A stretch of 64,000 nt of DNA. It comes from Flavobacterium fontis. Its GTDB lineage: Bacteria > Bacteroidota > Bacteroidia > Flavobacteriales > Flavobacteriaceae. Made by a program: the position numbers and the translations under genes. Location: positions 372,001-436,000 of the forward strand of contig NZ_FQVQ01000001.1 of assembly GCF_900129405.1 (NCBI RefSeq). The letters are read 5' to 3'. Below the pieces are notes generated by a model. The model made no database searches, had not been told where the DNA came from, and saw only the letters and a program-made list of their open reading frames with translations. Shown in pieces: positions 36,001-44,975 of this stretch (the stretch's first letter is position 1; the number at the start of each line of letters is the position of its first letter).

Positions 36001-36949
36001 TTTAGTTCCAGCTACTTCTTCAACAGCTAAATTATTGCGTGTAACTGCTACTGTGCCTGCTGCAGTGACTGCTATTACAGGTCAAATTGCTGGTATCTGT
36101 GCTGATCAAACGTATTCGTATACTTTCCCTGCTTCTCCATTGGCAAATTCGTATGTAATTACAGGTCCTGCAGGTTCTGTAGTAACCTCTCCAAGTAACC
36201 TGTCAAATTCGAGCAATGTATTATCAACTAGTGACTTGTCATTCTCCGTATTAATGCCTTCTAATTTTGCATCAGTTACTCCAAAAACTATTGTTATCAG
36301 TTCCGTAAATGGTGTAGGTTCAAGTACCACTACGCGTTCAGTAACGTTGTCAACGGCTGTTGCTGCTATTGGAACTCCAACAAGTCCAACTGGCGTAACA
36401 TCATTCAACCGTTGTGATACTAAGACAATCACTGTTCCTGCTGTTGTAGGAGCTACTTCATACACTTGGACTACTGTAGCTGGTGCTGAAATTTTAAGTG
36501 GTCAAGGAACTAACACAGCGGTTATCAGTTTTGCTAATGTGGCTAGCACAGTAACCTCAAACTTAGTCACTGTTGTAGCTACAAATGCATGTGGTGTATC
36601 AAGTGCAGCTCGTAGAATTACATTAACAAGTACAGCTTGTGCTCGTGAAACAGAGTTTGTTGAAGAAACTCCTGTTCAAGAAGTAGCTATCGTTCGTTCT
36701 GAAATTTATCCTAATCCAACTTCTGGAGTAATTACAATTGCTGTTGAAAATGAATTGAAAGGTTCGGTTGAATTAGCGATTTACTCCATGGATGGATATT
36801 TAGTTGCTGCTTCAAAAACTATCCAATTAGAAGAAGGACTTAACTCTATCACTGAAGACTTAAGTCGTTTAGAAAAAGGAATTTACATTGTGAAATTAAT
36901 TTCTACTTCCAACAAAGAAGTGGTGGTTAAAAAAGTAATCAAGCAATAA
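33044..36949 (+). CDS. T9SS-exported protein: beta-helix domain plus Ig-like repeats
   Basis: A 1301-residue secreted protein. Signal peptide 1-19; a short YRGAFAP...MWTDSWTNFDP segment (residues ~26-46); a right-handed beta-helix-like domain to about residue 460 (GDWGGIVLLG, DDAFEWFGGSVN); then Ig-like repeats with the unit YxWELPAGVN (about residues 580-1050), one of them split by a ~70-residue insertion; and a type A T9SS sorting domain from about residue 1222 (IYPNPTSGVITI ... GIYIVKLIS). The beta-helix part is paralogous to the lipoprotein at 55501. Probably surface-anchored and working with TonB receptor 1 (inference). Ends at a terminator at 36975. Confidence 0.85.
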   Translation: MKKNYFLPLLLLFVSFINAQIDQTSYRGAFAPAPTPMWTDSWTNFDPKNEPYPDGTVVNVTTDITTNTTWLTGRTYYLTGLIYVRNNATLTIQPGVVVKGNFTNSGTALIVTRGAKLNAIGTPSQPIVFTSAKTVAQGRQPGDWGGIVLLGRAKFNINNGVNNIEGITASVNTEYGGGTTPIDNDNSGTLKYVRIEFGGYVFSPNNEINGLTMGAVGSGTTIDYVQVSYANDDAFEWFGGSVNCKHLVAYRNLDDDMDADNGFKGAVQYVLCVKDPSLADNPAVSTSEGFEVDNNAAGTTVTAPNDNTSAIFTNVTMIGPAVRATLSPVTALASGHERALRLRRACQIKIYNSIFMDFKNNFVFIDGSATVANANSGLLKFKNNIIAGTPNPSFAAGVNPTSLNSWFTSNANTFLSSSNGLLALPYSTTNTYLGLDYRPIGVAASGADFTDSSLAPFVTIVTGSTPVVNNVSYCRGAVATPLTATLTTTGVSLRWYTLATGGTASTTAPTPLTSVVGTRTFYVSQVDTNGVESARVPLVVTTLALPTEVVGTISGVAPAGATSATAVGPYVATTAEFTYSIPPFVDSSLSYLWTVPNGVNIVSGQGTNSIVVNYNNVPPGPGNIGSIQVQAVNSNGCRTLAKSLLISKALPAAPTLINFYDRASSTPTTALTSYARYMGSNTPITIVASSVPAATGYEWELPAGVNLSLPAGTPAPVVTTVTYTAEPFFAPSSTPTQSGNKYWVVTFNTYTVDVNGETTQIVVSTCQQRIFGTTAYGGITSQNYPRYGTKIVSNKPSILVNFAGVTNPATTALYFGVKSVNGVGSSSTSNTRNADVIAGNDIPGLYYTTYDEVYTPIVPPSTNATSVFSVASTLVIKNSKLKKLVAAIPAAPTTVKLFNDAVSTTTAVTVVSRFIGTTTPLRLVAALSPTASSYDWELPAGVNQISGGNTNEIVINFAGVAPGTTSLYLGVKAVNGIGSSITNNAALVPATSSTAKLLRVTATVPAAVTAITGQIAGICADQTYSYTFPASPLANSYVITGPAGSVVTSPSNLSNSSNVLSTSDLSFSVLMPSNFASVTPKTIVISSVNGVGSSTTTRSVTLSTAVAAIGTPTSPTGVTSFNRCDTKTITVPAVVGATSYTWTTVAGAEILSGQGTNTAVISFANVASTVTSNLVTVVATNACGVSSAARRITLTSTACARETEFVEETPVQEVAIVRSEIYPNPTSGVITIAVENELKGSVELAIYSMDGYLVAASKTIQLEEGLNSITEDLSRLEKGIYIVKLISTSNKEVVVKKVIKQ
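35138..35872 (+). repeat. Ig-like repeat pair within the T9SS protein
   Basis: A 24-base sequence encoding WELPAGVN is identical at 35138-35161 and 35849-35872, 711 bases apart. Flanking residues (AAPT..V/L..F.D, R.xG..TP) also align, showing a recent domain duplication. Confidence 0.75.
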
Positions 36950-36974
36950 GTTCCCTATAGGTTAAATTAAGTTT

Positions 36975-37003
36975 AGGTCACCTGAAAAGGTGACCTTTCT
37001 TAT
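36975..37003 (+). terminator. Intrinsic terminator after the T9SS beta-helix gene
   Basis: AGGTCACC / GGTGACCT perfect 8-base stem with a 6-base loop and a T-rich tail; it separates this gene from the polysaccharide operon. Confidence 0.75.
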
Positions 37004-37056
37004 TTATAGAGAGTGTTTAATCAATAAAAGTCTTACTTTTATACAAAGAAATAGGG

Positions 37057-38304
37057 ATGAGTAAAAAGATTTTAGCATTAGGATTAGGACAAAATAATTT
37101 TTTATCCTATCTCTACGCTGTCTTAAAATTAAAGTATCCTGATTATCAGGTTGTTGCCCCTTTAATCAAAGATTTGAATGACGAAAAGAAGGATGAATCT
37201 TGGATGTATGATAATCAACAGGTACGTGTAGAGCCACTTTTTATTCATTATTTGTTTGCAAGCGGGGCTATTCTTTTTAATCGCTACTTATATCTTTTTT
37301 TTCATTACATCTTATTGGTAGAGCGAAAACCTTTTAAAGCGATTCATTTTGGGTTCTCATTTTTTAAAGAGTGTGCTTTTTTGATAGCCAATAAAAATTT
37401 CAAAATGGTTGATGTTTTTCATTTTCATTTTATGCAATACAGCTACCTAAGGTCACTTTTTTTGTTGCCCAAAGGAGCAAAAGTCATCTGTTCTTTTTGG
37501 GGTTCTGATTTGTTACGAACTGCCGATTCTTTTAATCATTTTGTTGTTTATAAAGCCTTACGAAAAGCTTCTATTGTTACCTGTCAGACACCTGAAATGA
37601 AAGAGATTATTTTGGCCAAATTTGGGAGAGACTTGGAGCCTAAAATTAGAATTTGTTTGTTCCCTCTTGACCGTATAACGTATGAACATATTGACCACTT
37701 TAGAAATGATGTAGATGAAATAAAACGGTTTAAGGAAAATTTTGGCTTTCATTCGACAAAAAAAAATGTATTGATAGGACATAATGGAAACGCTGCCAAT
37801 CAGCAAATAAAAACACTTCAATGCCTGGCAACATTTGAACAATATGAAGAATATCATTTTGTTATCAATTTGAATTACGGTTGTCCTCCGAATGAATTGG
37901 TGGCATTTAAGCAGGAATTAATTCAACATTTAGATCGCTTAAAGGCTAGTTACTTTATAAACGAAATTTATTATTCCAAAAAAGAATTAGCGCTATCGCG
38001 TTTAGCAACCGATATTTTTATTCATGTCCCCATCTCAGATGCGTTAAGCGGAAGTGTATTAGAAATGCTTTATGCAGAGACAACGGTAATTACAGGGTCA
38101 TGGTTGAATTATAAAACATTTAAAAAAGCGGGCCTACAGTATTTTGAAGTAGAAACCCTTGATGATATCCCCATTCTTTTGAAGGATTTAGATCAGAATA
38201 GTTCAAAGACCCAAAACCAACAGGAAAATCGATTGCTAATCAATGACCATTTTAGTAACGATAAAATTATTGCTAATTGGCATGAAGCGTATCAAGCATT
38301 ATGA
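37057..38304 (+). CDS. Glycosyltransferase (GT-B, possibly Fuc4NAc-transferase-like)
   Basis: A 415-residue cytoplasmic glycosyltransferase and the first gene of the polysaccharide operon. An N-terminal GT-B lobe contains VFHFHFMQYSYLRSLF and ICSFWGSDLLRT. The second lobe begins near VLIGHNGNAANQQ, reminiscent of the GNSGD..N donor motif of WecF-like (GT56) enzymes, and contains SDALSGSVLEMLYAET as donor-site motif. Donor and acceptor cannot be read. A near-consensus -7 box (TACTTTTA, 37034-37041) lies upstream. It overlaps the flippase gene by 4 bases (ATGA). Confidence 0.8.
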   Translation: MSKKILALGLGQNNFLSYLYAVLKLKYPDYQVVAPLIKDLNDEKKDESWMYDNQQVRVEPLFIHYLFASGAILFNRYLYLFFHYILLVERKPFKAIHFGFSFFKECAFLIANKNFKMVDVFHFHFMQYSYLRSLFLLPKGAKVICSFWGSDLLRTADSFNHFVVYKALRKASIVTCQTPEMKEIILAKFGRDLEPKIRICLFPLDRITYEHIDHFRNDVDEIKRFKENFGFHSTKKNVLIGHNGNAANQQIKTLQCLATFEQYEEYHFVINLNYGCPPNELVAFKQELIQHLDRLKASYFINEIYYSKKELALSRLATDIFIHVPISDALSGSVLEMLYAETTVITGSWLNYKTFKKAGLQYFEVETLDDIPILLKDLDQNSSKTQNQQENRLLINDHFSNDKIIANWHEAYQAL

Positions 38305-39758
38305 GCCTAAAAAAGAAAGTTAAAAAAAGTTTATTTTGGACTTTTTCGGATCAAGTCGTCGTTCAATTTGCCAATTTATTTTTTGGTTTATTTATTGCGC
38401 GTTTATTAGGTCCTGAATCTTTTGGTATAATTGGTGTTGTGCTGATGTTTACCAATTTTGCCCAGTTATTTGTAGATATGGGTTTTGGAGCCGCAATTGT
38501 TCAAAATCAACAGCTTACATCACGACAGTATGCTTCTGTTTTTTGGTTAAATTGTGTTATAGCCAGTTTTATTTATTTACTATTGTATTTTTTGTCCGAC
38601 TTTGTGGCTCTTTTTTTTAATCAACCTATACTTTCCTCAGTCATCAAGGTGAGTAGTCTTTCTATCATTCTTAATGCCACCTCCATAGTACAATTTAATG
38701 TATTGATTAAATCATTGAATTTTAAAAAGAAAGTAATTATCAATTGGGTATCTTTATTTTTTGGGTATGCTACTGCTATTGTAATGGCGTTGAATAATTA
38801 TGGTGTGTGGGCTATTGTAGCCATGTATTTAGTAAACAGTATTGTGCAAATGTTTATGGTATGGGTAGGTTCAAAATGGTATCCAACCTTACATTTTGAA
38901 ATGGCTGTTATTCGTTCTATTTGGCAATTTGGATTGCCTGCTTTTGGAGACAATGTGTTAAATTATTGGTCAAGAAATTTTGATAATTTTATTATTGGTA
39001 AATGTCTTGGCACATCGCAATTAGGAATTTATAGCCGCGCCTATTCTTTGATGTTGTTGCCTGTAAAGAATTTGTCATCGGTAGTTTCAAAAGTTTTTTT
39101 TCCCGCTTTTTCCCAACGACAAGAGGATGTAACATTGCTTGCCGATAATTATTTAAAGTTGATCAAATATATTGCTGTACTCACTTTTCCATTGCTTATA
39201 GGTTTGTCATTGGTATCCAATGAATTTGTCCTTTTGTTTTTAGGTGAACAATGGAAGGCGATGATTCCCGTATTATCGCTATTGTCCATTGTAGGTGCGC
39301 TACAGTCCATAGTCACTTTGAATGGTGTAATTTATTATTCTTTGGGGAAAACAAAAATTGCCTTTCGAATATCCCTACTCGTTAATGTTGTTCTCATAGT
39401 TAGTTTTTTTGTGGGTGTTCAGTTTGGAATCAAAGGCGTAGCTTGGAGTTATTTATTAGCCAATATTTTACTTTTTTATCCAGTTTACACTACCGCCATT
39501 GGTTTGTTAAATTTGAAAATTTCAAGGATATTCACCACCTTAAAGTCGGTTGTTGTAGCTACTCTTGCTATGGTTTTTGGGGTTTGTGTTTTGGGACTTT
39601 TCTTAGAAGTAAAGCTTTTTTATGCTTTCATTTTAAAAGTTAGTATTGGATTGTTAATTTACATGTGGGTGTTTTATCAATTAGAAACTCAGTTTGTTCA
39701 AATTATTCTGGGGCAAATTCGAAAGCAAATAAAAAGGGTTAGAAATGAAAATCATTAG
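38301..39758 (+). CDS. Polysaccharide flippase (Wzx-like, MOP superfamily)
   Basis: A 485-residue polytopic inner-membrane protein with about 14 helices, of the Polysacc_synt family. The start SLFWTFSDQVVVQFANLFFGLFIARLLGPESFG is typical of Wzx/TuaB-like flippases that move undecaprenyl-PP-linked repeat units to the periplasmic face. It overlaps the gene before it by 4 bases and the gene after it by 14, showing tight operon organisation. Together with the Wzy-like protein at 47087 it indicates a Wzx/Wzy-dependent pathway. Confidence 0.92.
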   Translation: MSLKKKVKKSLFWTFSDQVVVQFANLFFGLFIARLLGPESFGIIGVVLMFTNFAQLFVDMGFGAAIVQNQQLTSRQYASVFWLNCVIASFIYLLLYFLSDFVALFFNQPILSSVIKVSSLSIILNATSIVQFNVLIKSLNFKKKVIINWVSLFFGYATAIVMALNNYGVWAIVAMYLVNSIVQMFMVWVGSKWYPTLHFEMAVIRSIWQFGLPAFGDNVLNYWSRNFDNFIIGKCLGTSQLGIYSRAYSLMLLPVKNLSSVVSKVFFPAFSQRQEDVTLLADNYLKLIKYIAVLTFPLLIGLSLVSNEFVLLFLGEQWKAMIPVLSLLSIVGALQSIVTLNGVIYYSLGKTKIAFRISLLVNVVLIVSFFVGVQFGIKGVAWSYLLANILLFYPVYTTAIGLLNLKISRIFTTLKSVVVATLAMVFGVCVLGLFLEVKLFYAFILKVSIGLLIYMWVFYQLETQFVQIILGQIRKQIKRVRNENH

Positions 39759-40803
39759 ATTGACAACACTTTTAGATTTTGGGGGGCAAGAACGCAAGTA
39801 TTTGTCCTTTACGCTGCATAAGGAATGGTTACAGCACGACTATATTTTTGCTGCCATTGGCACGGGTGGTTATACTTCCAATGAGTTAATCCGTCGAGGA
39901 TTTTCGGTGAAAGTTTTTGATTTAAATTTTCATTTAATTCATTTAAAGACCTTATGGGAGCTATATAAATGGATAAAGAAAGAAAAACCCGATGTAGTTC
40001 ATACCGCTGCTGTTGAGGCTAACGTTTATGGAGTATTGGCAGCCAAGCTCGCAGGAGTTCCAATAATTATAGCCGAAGAAATAGGTATTCCCAAACATTC
40101 TCGAAAGACACAGTGGTTGATGCGCGTTATTTACCGGTTTACAAAAACAGTAATTTGTGTATCAAAAGCCGTTCACGAATATTTGGTACAAATACAAGAA
40201 ATTCCTTATGCTAAAGGTACAGTACTGTATAATCCAGTTGATGAAAAACCACTGCTAAAATCTTCAAATGCTAGAAAAACATTGGTGTGTGTAGGTCGGT
40301 TGGAATCGGTAAAAAATCAAAAGCTTTTAATTGAAGTATTACCCCAGTTGAAAGACCCTACTATTCATTTAGTTTTAGTGGGTGAGGGTAGAGAACGTCA
40401 TAATTTAGAGCAGTTAATCGCTTTGTTAAAAATTGAAAATCGTGTGACTATTACGGGCTTTGTCTCAAATCCTGAACACTATTTAGCCGAAGCTAGTTTA
40501 TTTGTTCTTCCTTCTTTGTCGGAGGGCTTTGGTATTGCTGTACTTGAGGCCATGCAGCAAGGAGTTCCGTGTTTGTGTACACGGGTAGGAGGAATCCCCG
40601 AGTTTATTTTTGAAAATGAGAATGGATGGTTATTCGATCCAACGAATCCATCGGAGTTAATACAAAAGATCAACTCATTTTTCGATTTACCATTAGAAGA
40701 GCAAGAACGTATGGGTGAACGCGGGAGAACATCCGTTTTGAACCGTTTTTCAGTAGAGGAGTACGTGACGCAATTACAAAATCTTTACACCCAATGGCAA
40801 TGA
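39745..40803 (+). CDS. Glycosyltransferase family 4
   Basis: A 352-residue GT-B enzyme of GT4 type. The N-terminal GGQERKYLSF loop is followed by KPDVVHTAAVEANVYG; the donor-binding C-terminal lobe starts at CVGRLESVKNQKLL and has the EGFGIAVLEAMQQGVPC motif (the EX7E pair). It adds one sugar to the lipid-linked repeat unit from a nucleotide-sugar donor; identity unknown. It overlaps the flippase by 14 bases and the next GT4 by 4. Confidence 0.9.
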   Translation: MKIIRLTTLLDFGGQERKYLSFTLHKEWLQHDYIFAAIGTGGYTSNELIRRGFSVKVFDLNFHLIHLKTLWELYKWIKKEKPDVVHTAAVEANVYGVLAAKLAGVPIIIAEEIGIPKHSRKTQWLMRVIYRFTKTVICVSKAVHEYLVQIQEIPYAKGTVLYNPVDEKPLLKSSNARKTLVCVGRLESVKNQKLLIEVLPQLKDPTIHLVLVGEGRERHNLEQLIALLKIENRVTITGFVSNPEHYLAEASLFVLPSLSEGFGIAVLEAMQQGVPCLCTRVGGIPEFIFENENGWLFDPTNPSELIQKINSFFDLPLEEQERMGERGRTSVLNRFSVEEYVTQLQNLYTQWQ

Positions 40804-41921
40804 TTCGAATCCTTCATATAGTTGAAACCATTGGTTCTGGTGGGGTTGAACGAAGACGTTTGTTGCTTTGTAAAAATTTGGACCCTCAAAAGTATTCACA
40901 GTTGGTGGTTTGCACACAGGCCTATGGTACATTTAAAGAGGAGTTTTTGAAATATGGTGTTGAAGTCATTGAAGTCGGCGTACTAAAGTCACCGTTGGAT
41001 TTTAAAATTCACAAAAAAGTACAACGAATCATTAGGGAGTTTCAACCCGATATTATTCATGGAGCTGTTTTTGAAGGAGTAACGTTGGCAGCCATTAATG
41101 GATTTATGTGTAGGGTACCGTATCGAATTATTGAGGAGACTTCCGCGCCATCAAATCGCAGTAAAAAAGCCAATCTGTTAATGCAGTTATTTGCTTTTCT
41201 CTCGCATCGAATTGTAGCCGTATCACCAGCCACATATATGTATCTTACAAAGCAACTTCACTTGCCACAACGCAAGTGTGTGTTAATTAATAATGGTGTA
41301 GCGATGCCAACTTTTTTATCAAATGAGGAAAAGTTACGAGTAAGGCATCAGTTAAATCTGACATCAGAAGATTTTGTCATCGGAAGCGTGGGGCGAATGC
41401 ACGATGATGCTGTCAAACGATTTTCTGATTGTATACGTGTCACTGCTCTTTTAAAAGCACAGGGTATTCCCGTAAAGTTATTGTTAGTGGGCGGTGGTCG
41501 AGAGAAAAAAGGGTATGAAGCTTTAGTGCACGATTTAAATTTAGTCCATGAGGTGATTTTTACCGATTATCAAAATGATGTGCAGCCTTATTATGAGATT
41601 ATGGATTTATTTCTATTGCTGTCTTCGACGGAGTCATTTGGTTTGGTATTAGCGGAAGCCATGCTTCATAAATTGCCTGTAGTTGCCACCAATGTTGGTG
41701 GAATTCCTTACTTGGTAGATGATAATCACACGGGAATATTAATTAAACACTATTCCCTTGAAGCGATAGCTGAGCAAATTATTACCTTACAAAGCAATTT
41801 GCTTATAAGGAAAGAAATGGGTGAAAATGGGTTTCAAAAAGCGATGTCAAATTTTACCGAAACTGCTTATTGTCAGTCTGTTGAGTTATTGTATTTAAGC
41901 TTAATGGAAACTTTGAGTTAA
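40800..41921 (+). CDS. Glycosyltransferase family 4
   Basis: A 373-residue GT4 enzyme: SGGVERRRLLLCK near the N terminus, GSVGRMHDDAVKRFSDC at the domain boundary, and TESFGLVLAEAMLHKLPVVATN as the donor-site EX7E motif. The ATG at 40800 is preferred over 40794 because it makes the ATGA stop-start overlap used elsewhere in this operon. It is followed by a 64-base gap, the longest inside the cluster. Specificity unknown. Confidence 0.9.
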   Translation: MIRILHIVETIGSGGVERRRLLLCKNLDPQKYSQLVVCTQAYGTFKEEFLKYGVEVIEVGVLKSPLDFKIHKKVQRIIREFQPDIIHGAVFEGVTLAAINGFMCRVPYRIIEETSAPSNRSKKANLLMQLFAFLSHRIVAVSPATYMYLTKQLHLPQRKCVLINNGVAMPTFLSNEEKLRVRHQLNLTSEDFVIGSVGRMHDDAVKRFSDCIRVTALLKAQGIPVKLLLVGGGREKKGYEALVHDLNLVHEVIFTDYQNDVQPYYEIMDLFLLLSSTESFGLVLAEAMLHKLPVVATNVGGIPYLVDDNHTGILIKHYSLEAIAEQIITLQSNLLIRKEMGENGFQKAMSNFTETAYCQSVELLYLSLMETLS

Positions 41922-41985
41922 TAAATTATTATTATTTAAATACCGAGAATTTACCTATTAATTTCATTTTATTTTTGAGAAAAAA

Positions 41986-42675
41986 ATGAATTTTCTCATC
42001 TATAAAGCACTAGGTAAATTTTTTAATTTCAGAAATGAAGAAATACCTTCTTTTCTGTTGCATGAATTGGTGCATCAAGGAGAAAATTATCTGCCTTTTA
42101 CAACATCTAGCCTAAAATTTCGTGCACTGGCTTGTATTTGTAACGATTTAGTAGTTAATCAACGAAAAAAATACCTAGAGTTTGGCGCTGGATTGTCTAC
42201 GGTAATCGTGGCTCGTTTAATTCAAAAGAACGGCCTAAAAGCACATATATATTCGGTTGAAGAAGATAAAGGTTGGATTGATTACATACAACACATTATC
42301 GATAAAGAGGGACTAACGCCTTATGTTACTCTTTTTCATCTTCCCACAAAACCATCTACATCACTTTCTCAAGCCTACACCTATGATTTTGAAACGCTTC
42401 GATCGCAACTTGATCCATCGCTACAATTTGATATTATCCTTGTTGATGGTCCAGCGGCATGGGAAAAGCACAAATTAAATAGTCGGTTAGGGAATGCACC
42501 CTTTATTGAAGCTTCGATTGCTTCTGAGGCTACCGTTTTTATTGATAATGCCAATCGCGCGGGAGAGAAAAAATTGGTTACAAGACTATCCCAAGATTTT
42601 CAGGTAAAACCAATTTACATCGACCCTACTTTTGCCGTCTTGGTCAAAGGAAAACAGTACAATTTTATTCTTTAA
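41986..42675 (+). CDS. SAM-dependent methyltransferase-like protein
   Basis: A 229-residue class I methyltransferase fold (Methyltransf_24-like). The cofactor loop reads LEFGAGLSTVIVARLI (about residues 62-77), an acidic strand-2 end IYSVEED follows, and DIILVDGPAAW is motif IV. It lies within the polysaccharide operon, 3 bases before an acyltransferase gene, so it may methylate a sugar; the catalytic site is not diagnostic and it could have another role. A TATTTTTG at 41970-41977 is too close to the ATG to be a normal promoter. Confidence 0.75.
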   Translation: MNFLIYKALGKFFNFRNEEIPSFLLHELVHQGENYLPFTTSSLKFRALACICNDLVVNQRKKYLEFGAGLSTVIVARLIQKNGLKAHIYSVEEDKGWIDYIQHIIDKEGLTPYVTLFHLPTKPSTSLSQAYTYDFETLRSQLDPSLQFDIILVDGPAAWEKHKLNSRLGNAPFIEASIASEATVFIDNANRAGEKKLVTRLSQDFQVKPIYIDPTFAVLVKGKQYNFIL

Positions 42676-42678
42676 TCC

Positions 42679-43779
42679 ATGGATAAGGCAATTTATTTTT
42701 CTGGATTAAATGGAATACGAACTATTGCTGCTTTAGCGGTTGTATTTAGTCATATCAATAATCGACTGCATTATTATGGCGTCCCTAATTTACCCTTACT
42801 GGACATCGCCAATTTTGGGGTTACCATTTTTTTTACCTTAAGCGGATTTTTAATCACCTATTTATTATTAGAAGAAAAAGAGAAAACTGGCACCATTGCA
42901 CTGAAAAAATTTTACTGGCGAAGAGTATTACGTATTTGGCCGCTTTACTTTTTTTATCTCATTGTGGTTATCCTTTTCAATGACCCCAGCACCTTACAAT
43001 GGGCGATTCTTTTTTTTGTTTTTATGGTTCCAAACTTTAGAAACTCATTCAAAGAAACAATAAATACTGTTCCCGGAAGTCATCATTTGACCTATATGAT
43101 TGGTCATTATTGGTCCTTGGGTGTCGAAGAACAGTTTTATCTCTTTTGGCCATTGCTAGTTAAAAAGCTTAAAAGTATTTTGATTTTTGCCTGCGTTTTT
43201 CCTCTTATTTTTATTGTTTTTAAACTCATTTTAAAAGTAGCACAAGCTCCCGAAGGATGGCTTACCTTTTTCCATTACACTCGATTTGGATGTCTAGTCA
43301 TTGGAGCGTTGGGAGCTTATTGGGTAAAGTATCAATACCAATCAATACTCACATTTTTTACGAAGCCTATAGTCGACTTGTGTTGCTGGTTTTTTTTATT
43401 GATTTTATCGTTCAATCAATTTCATATCGCCTCGATTATAGATCATGAAATTGTTGCTCTCGTAACTCTTGGAATCATTTTTAATCAAGTGGTCAACCCA
43501 CGTCCGTTGATAAATTTGGAACAGCCTTGGTTGGATTTTTTAGGTAAGATTTCCTTCGGCTTATATGTATATAATCCTTTGGTGATTTATCTCGTCGCTT
43601 TAGGACTTAAAGATTTTGATTTTGGGTCAATCTACCTTCGTTATGTATTGATTTATGGAACTACCATTGCAGTGCTAATTGTCGTGTCTTTTCTTTCGTA
43701 TCAATTTCTTGAAAAAAGGTTTTTAAAACTCAAATCAAAATTTACAGTTGTTCCTAGTTTCTCTAGCAAATTACAATAA
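42679..43779 (+). CDS. Acyltransferase family 3 (OafA/YrhL-like), membrane
   Basis: A 366-residue integral membrane O-acyltransferase with about ten helices. The N-terminal catalytic segment LNGIRTIAALAVVFSHIN (catalytic His about residue 23) and the later YWSLGVEEQFYLFWPLLV are family hallmarks. It is expected to add acetyl or another acyl group to the repeat unit of the locus. It follows the methyltransferase-like gene by 3 bases. There is a second, distinct member at 46076. Confidence 0.92.
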   Translation: MDKAIYFSGLNGIRTIAALAVVFSHINNRLHYYGVPNLPLLDIANFGVTIFFTLSGFLITYLLLEEKEKTGTIALKKFYWRRVLRIWPLYFFYLIVVILFNDPSTLQWAILFFVFMVPNFRNSFKETINTVPGSHHLTYMIGHYWSLGVEEQFYLFWPLLVKKLKSILIFACVFPLIFIVFKLILKVAQAPEGWLTFFHYTRFGCLVIGALGAYWVKYQYQSILTFFTKPIVDLCCWFFLLILSFNQFHIASIIDHEIVALVTLGIIFNQVVNPRPLINLEQPWLDFLGKISFGLYVYNPLVIYLVALGLKDFDFGSIYLRYVLIYGTTIAVLIVVSFLSYQFLEKRFLKLKSKFTVVPSFSSKLQ

Positions 43780-43784
43780 TTAGA

Positions 43785-44975
43785 ATGAAAAAAATATTAT
43801 TTATAAGTTGGGATGGTGCGGAAACCAATTACATGGAAGGCTTGTTTTTGCCTATTTTTAATGCTATTCAAGCTAAAAGTGATTATCAATTTCACGTTAT
43901 TCAATTTTCATGGAGCGATCCTTATAAAATAAGTAAGATTAAGGAAACAGCTTCAGCATATCAGATTTCCTACCAACATTTACCTGTTTATAAAAAACCA
44001 ACCAACTTAATAGGAAGCATTTATTCATTGTTTAAGGGGCGAAAATTTGTCGAATCCTATATCATTAATAACGCTATAGATATAGTTATGCCAAGAAGTG
44101 TAATGCCTGCTTTTTTGGTTAATAAGCTACGAATTAGTGGATTTAAATTGGTTTTTGATGCGGATGGTTTGCCTTTAGAGGAACGAATTGATTTTGGGGG
44201 GTTAAAAATGAACAGCCGCCATTATCGTTTTTTAAAGAAACAAGAAGATAAAATTTTAAGCCATTCCGATTTGGTAATTACACGATCAAAAAAGTCAATC
44301 AATATACATGCGGAGACCATCGGCGGAAAATCGCTGGAGAAGTTTTCTAGAGTAATCAATGGTAGAGATGTTGATTTTTTTAAACCCAATAAAGAGGCCA
44401 GAAAAAAGATACGCGAAGAGTTGGGTGTTTCCGCAAAAGATAAATTGTTTGTTTATTGTGGATCGCTTGGACCCCAATATTGCGTGGAGGAAATGATCGA
44501 AATTTTTCGCCAATATTATGATAAAACAAAGTCAGGTTATTTTTTGGTATTAACTCCTAACGTTAATTTTATGCAAGAACGGATTCCTCAGGAATTAAAA
44601 AAAGTAATTCTTGTAAAGCGAATTAACTACCAAGATGTACCCGCCTTTCTTTCGGCTGCAGATATTGCTTTTTCCTTACGTATTCCACGGTATAGCATGC
44701 GAGGAGTGTTTCCAATAAAGTTAGCAGAGTATTTGTTAATGGGATTGCCTACCATCACTTCCAAAGGCATTGGCGATACCGAAGACTTGCTGAAAGACGC
44801 CCCAGGCTGTTTTATATTCAATCATTTTTCACGGAAGTCGATGATTTTAGTGGCAGATTTTGTAGAGAAATCGGAAACATTTGATAAAAAGAAGATTAGA
44901 GATTTTGCAGAGAAAAATTTTTCAATTGAAAAAAGTGCAAAACAGTATATAAAAACCTTAGATAAACTGGTATGA
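43785..44975 (+). CDS. Glycosyltransferase (GT4-like)
   Basis: A 396-residue GT-B glycosyltransferase. The N-terminal FISWDGAETNYMEGLFLP resembles the start of several O-antigen GT4 enzymes; the acceptor lobe has VFDADGLPLEERIDF, and the donor lobe begins FVYCGSLGPQYCVEEMIEIF with a PIKLAEYLLMGLPTI donor motif. Sugar specificity unknown. Its last four bases overlap the next gene (ATGA). Confidence 0.85.
   Translation: MKKILFISWDGAETNYMEGLFLPIFNAIQAKSDYQFHVIQFSWSDPYKISKIKETASAYQISYQHLPVYKKPTNLIGSIYSLFKGRKFVESYIINNAIDIVMPRSVMPAFLVNKLRISGFKLVFDADGLPLEERIDFGGLKMNSRHYRFLKKQEDKILSHSDLVITRSKKSINIHAETIGGKSLEKFSRVINGRDVDFFKPNKEARKKIREELGVSAKDKLFVYCGSLGPQYCVEEMIEIFRQYYDKTKSGYFLVLTPNVNFMQERIPQELKKVILVKRINYQDVPAFLSAADIAFSLRIPRYSMRGVFPIKLAEYLLMGLPTITSKGIGDTEDLLKDAPGCFIFNHFSRKSMILVADFVEKSETFDKKKIRDFAEKNFSIEKSAKQYIKTLDKLV

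Noticed and set aside
35590..36465. Minus-strand frames across the Ig-like repeats of the T9SS protein
   Set aside because: They arise from the Thr/Val/Ala-rich repeat codons of the real gene read in the opposite direction.
41970..41977. TATTTTTG as a promoter for the methyltransferase-like gene
   Set aside because: It lies only 8 bases before the ATG inside an otherwise continuous operon; AT-rich chance match is more likely.
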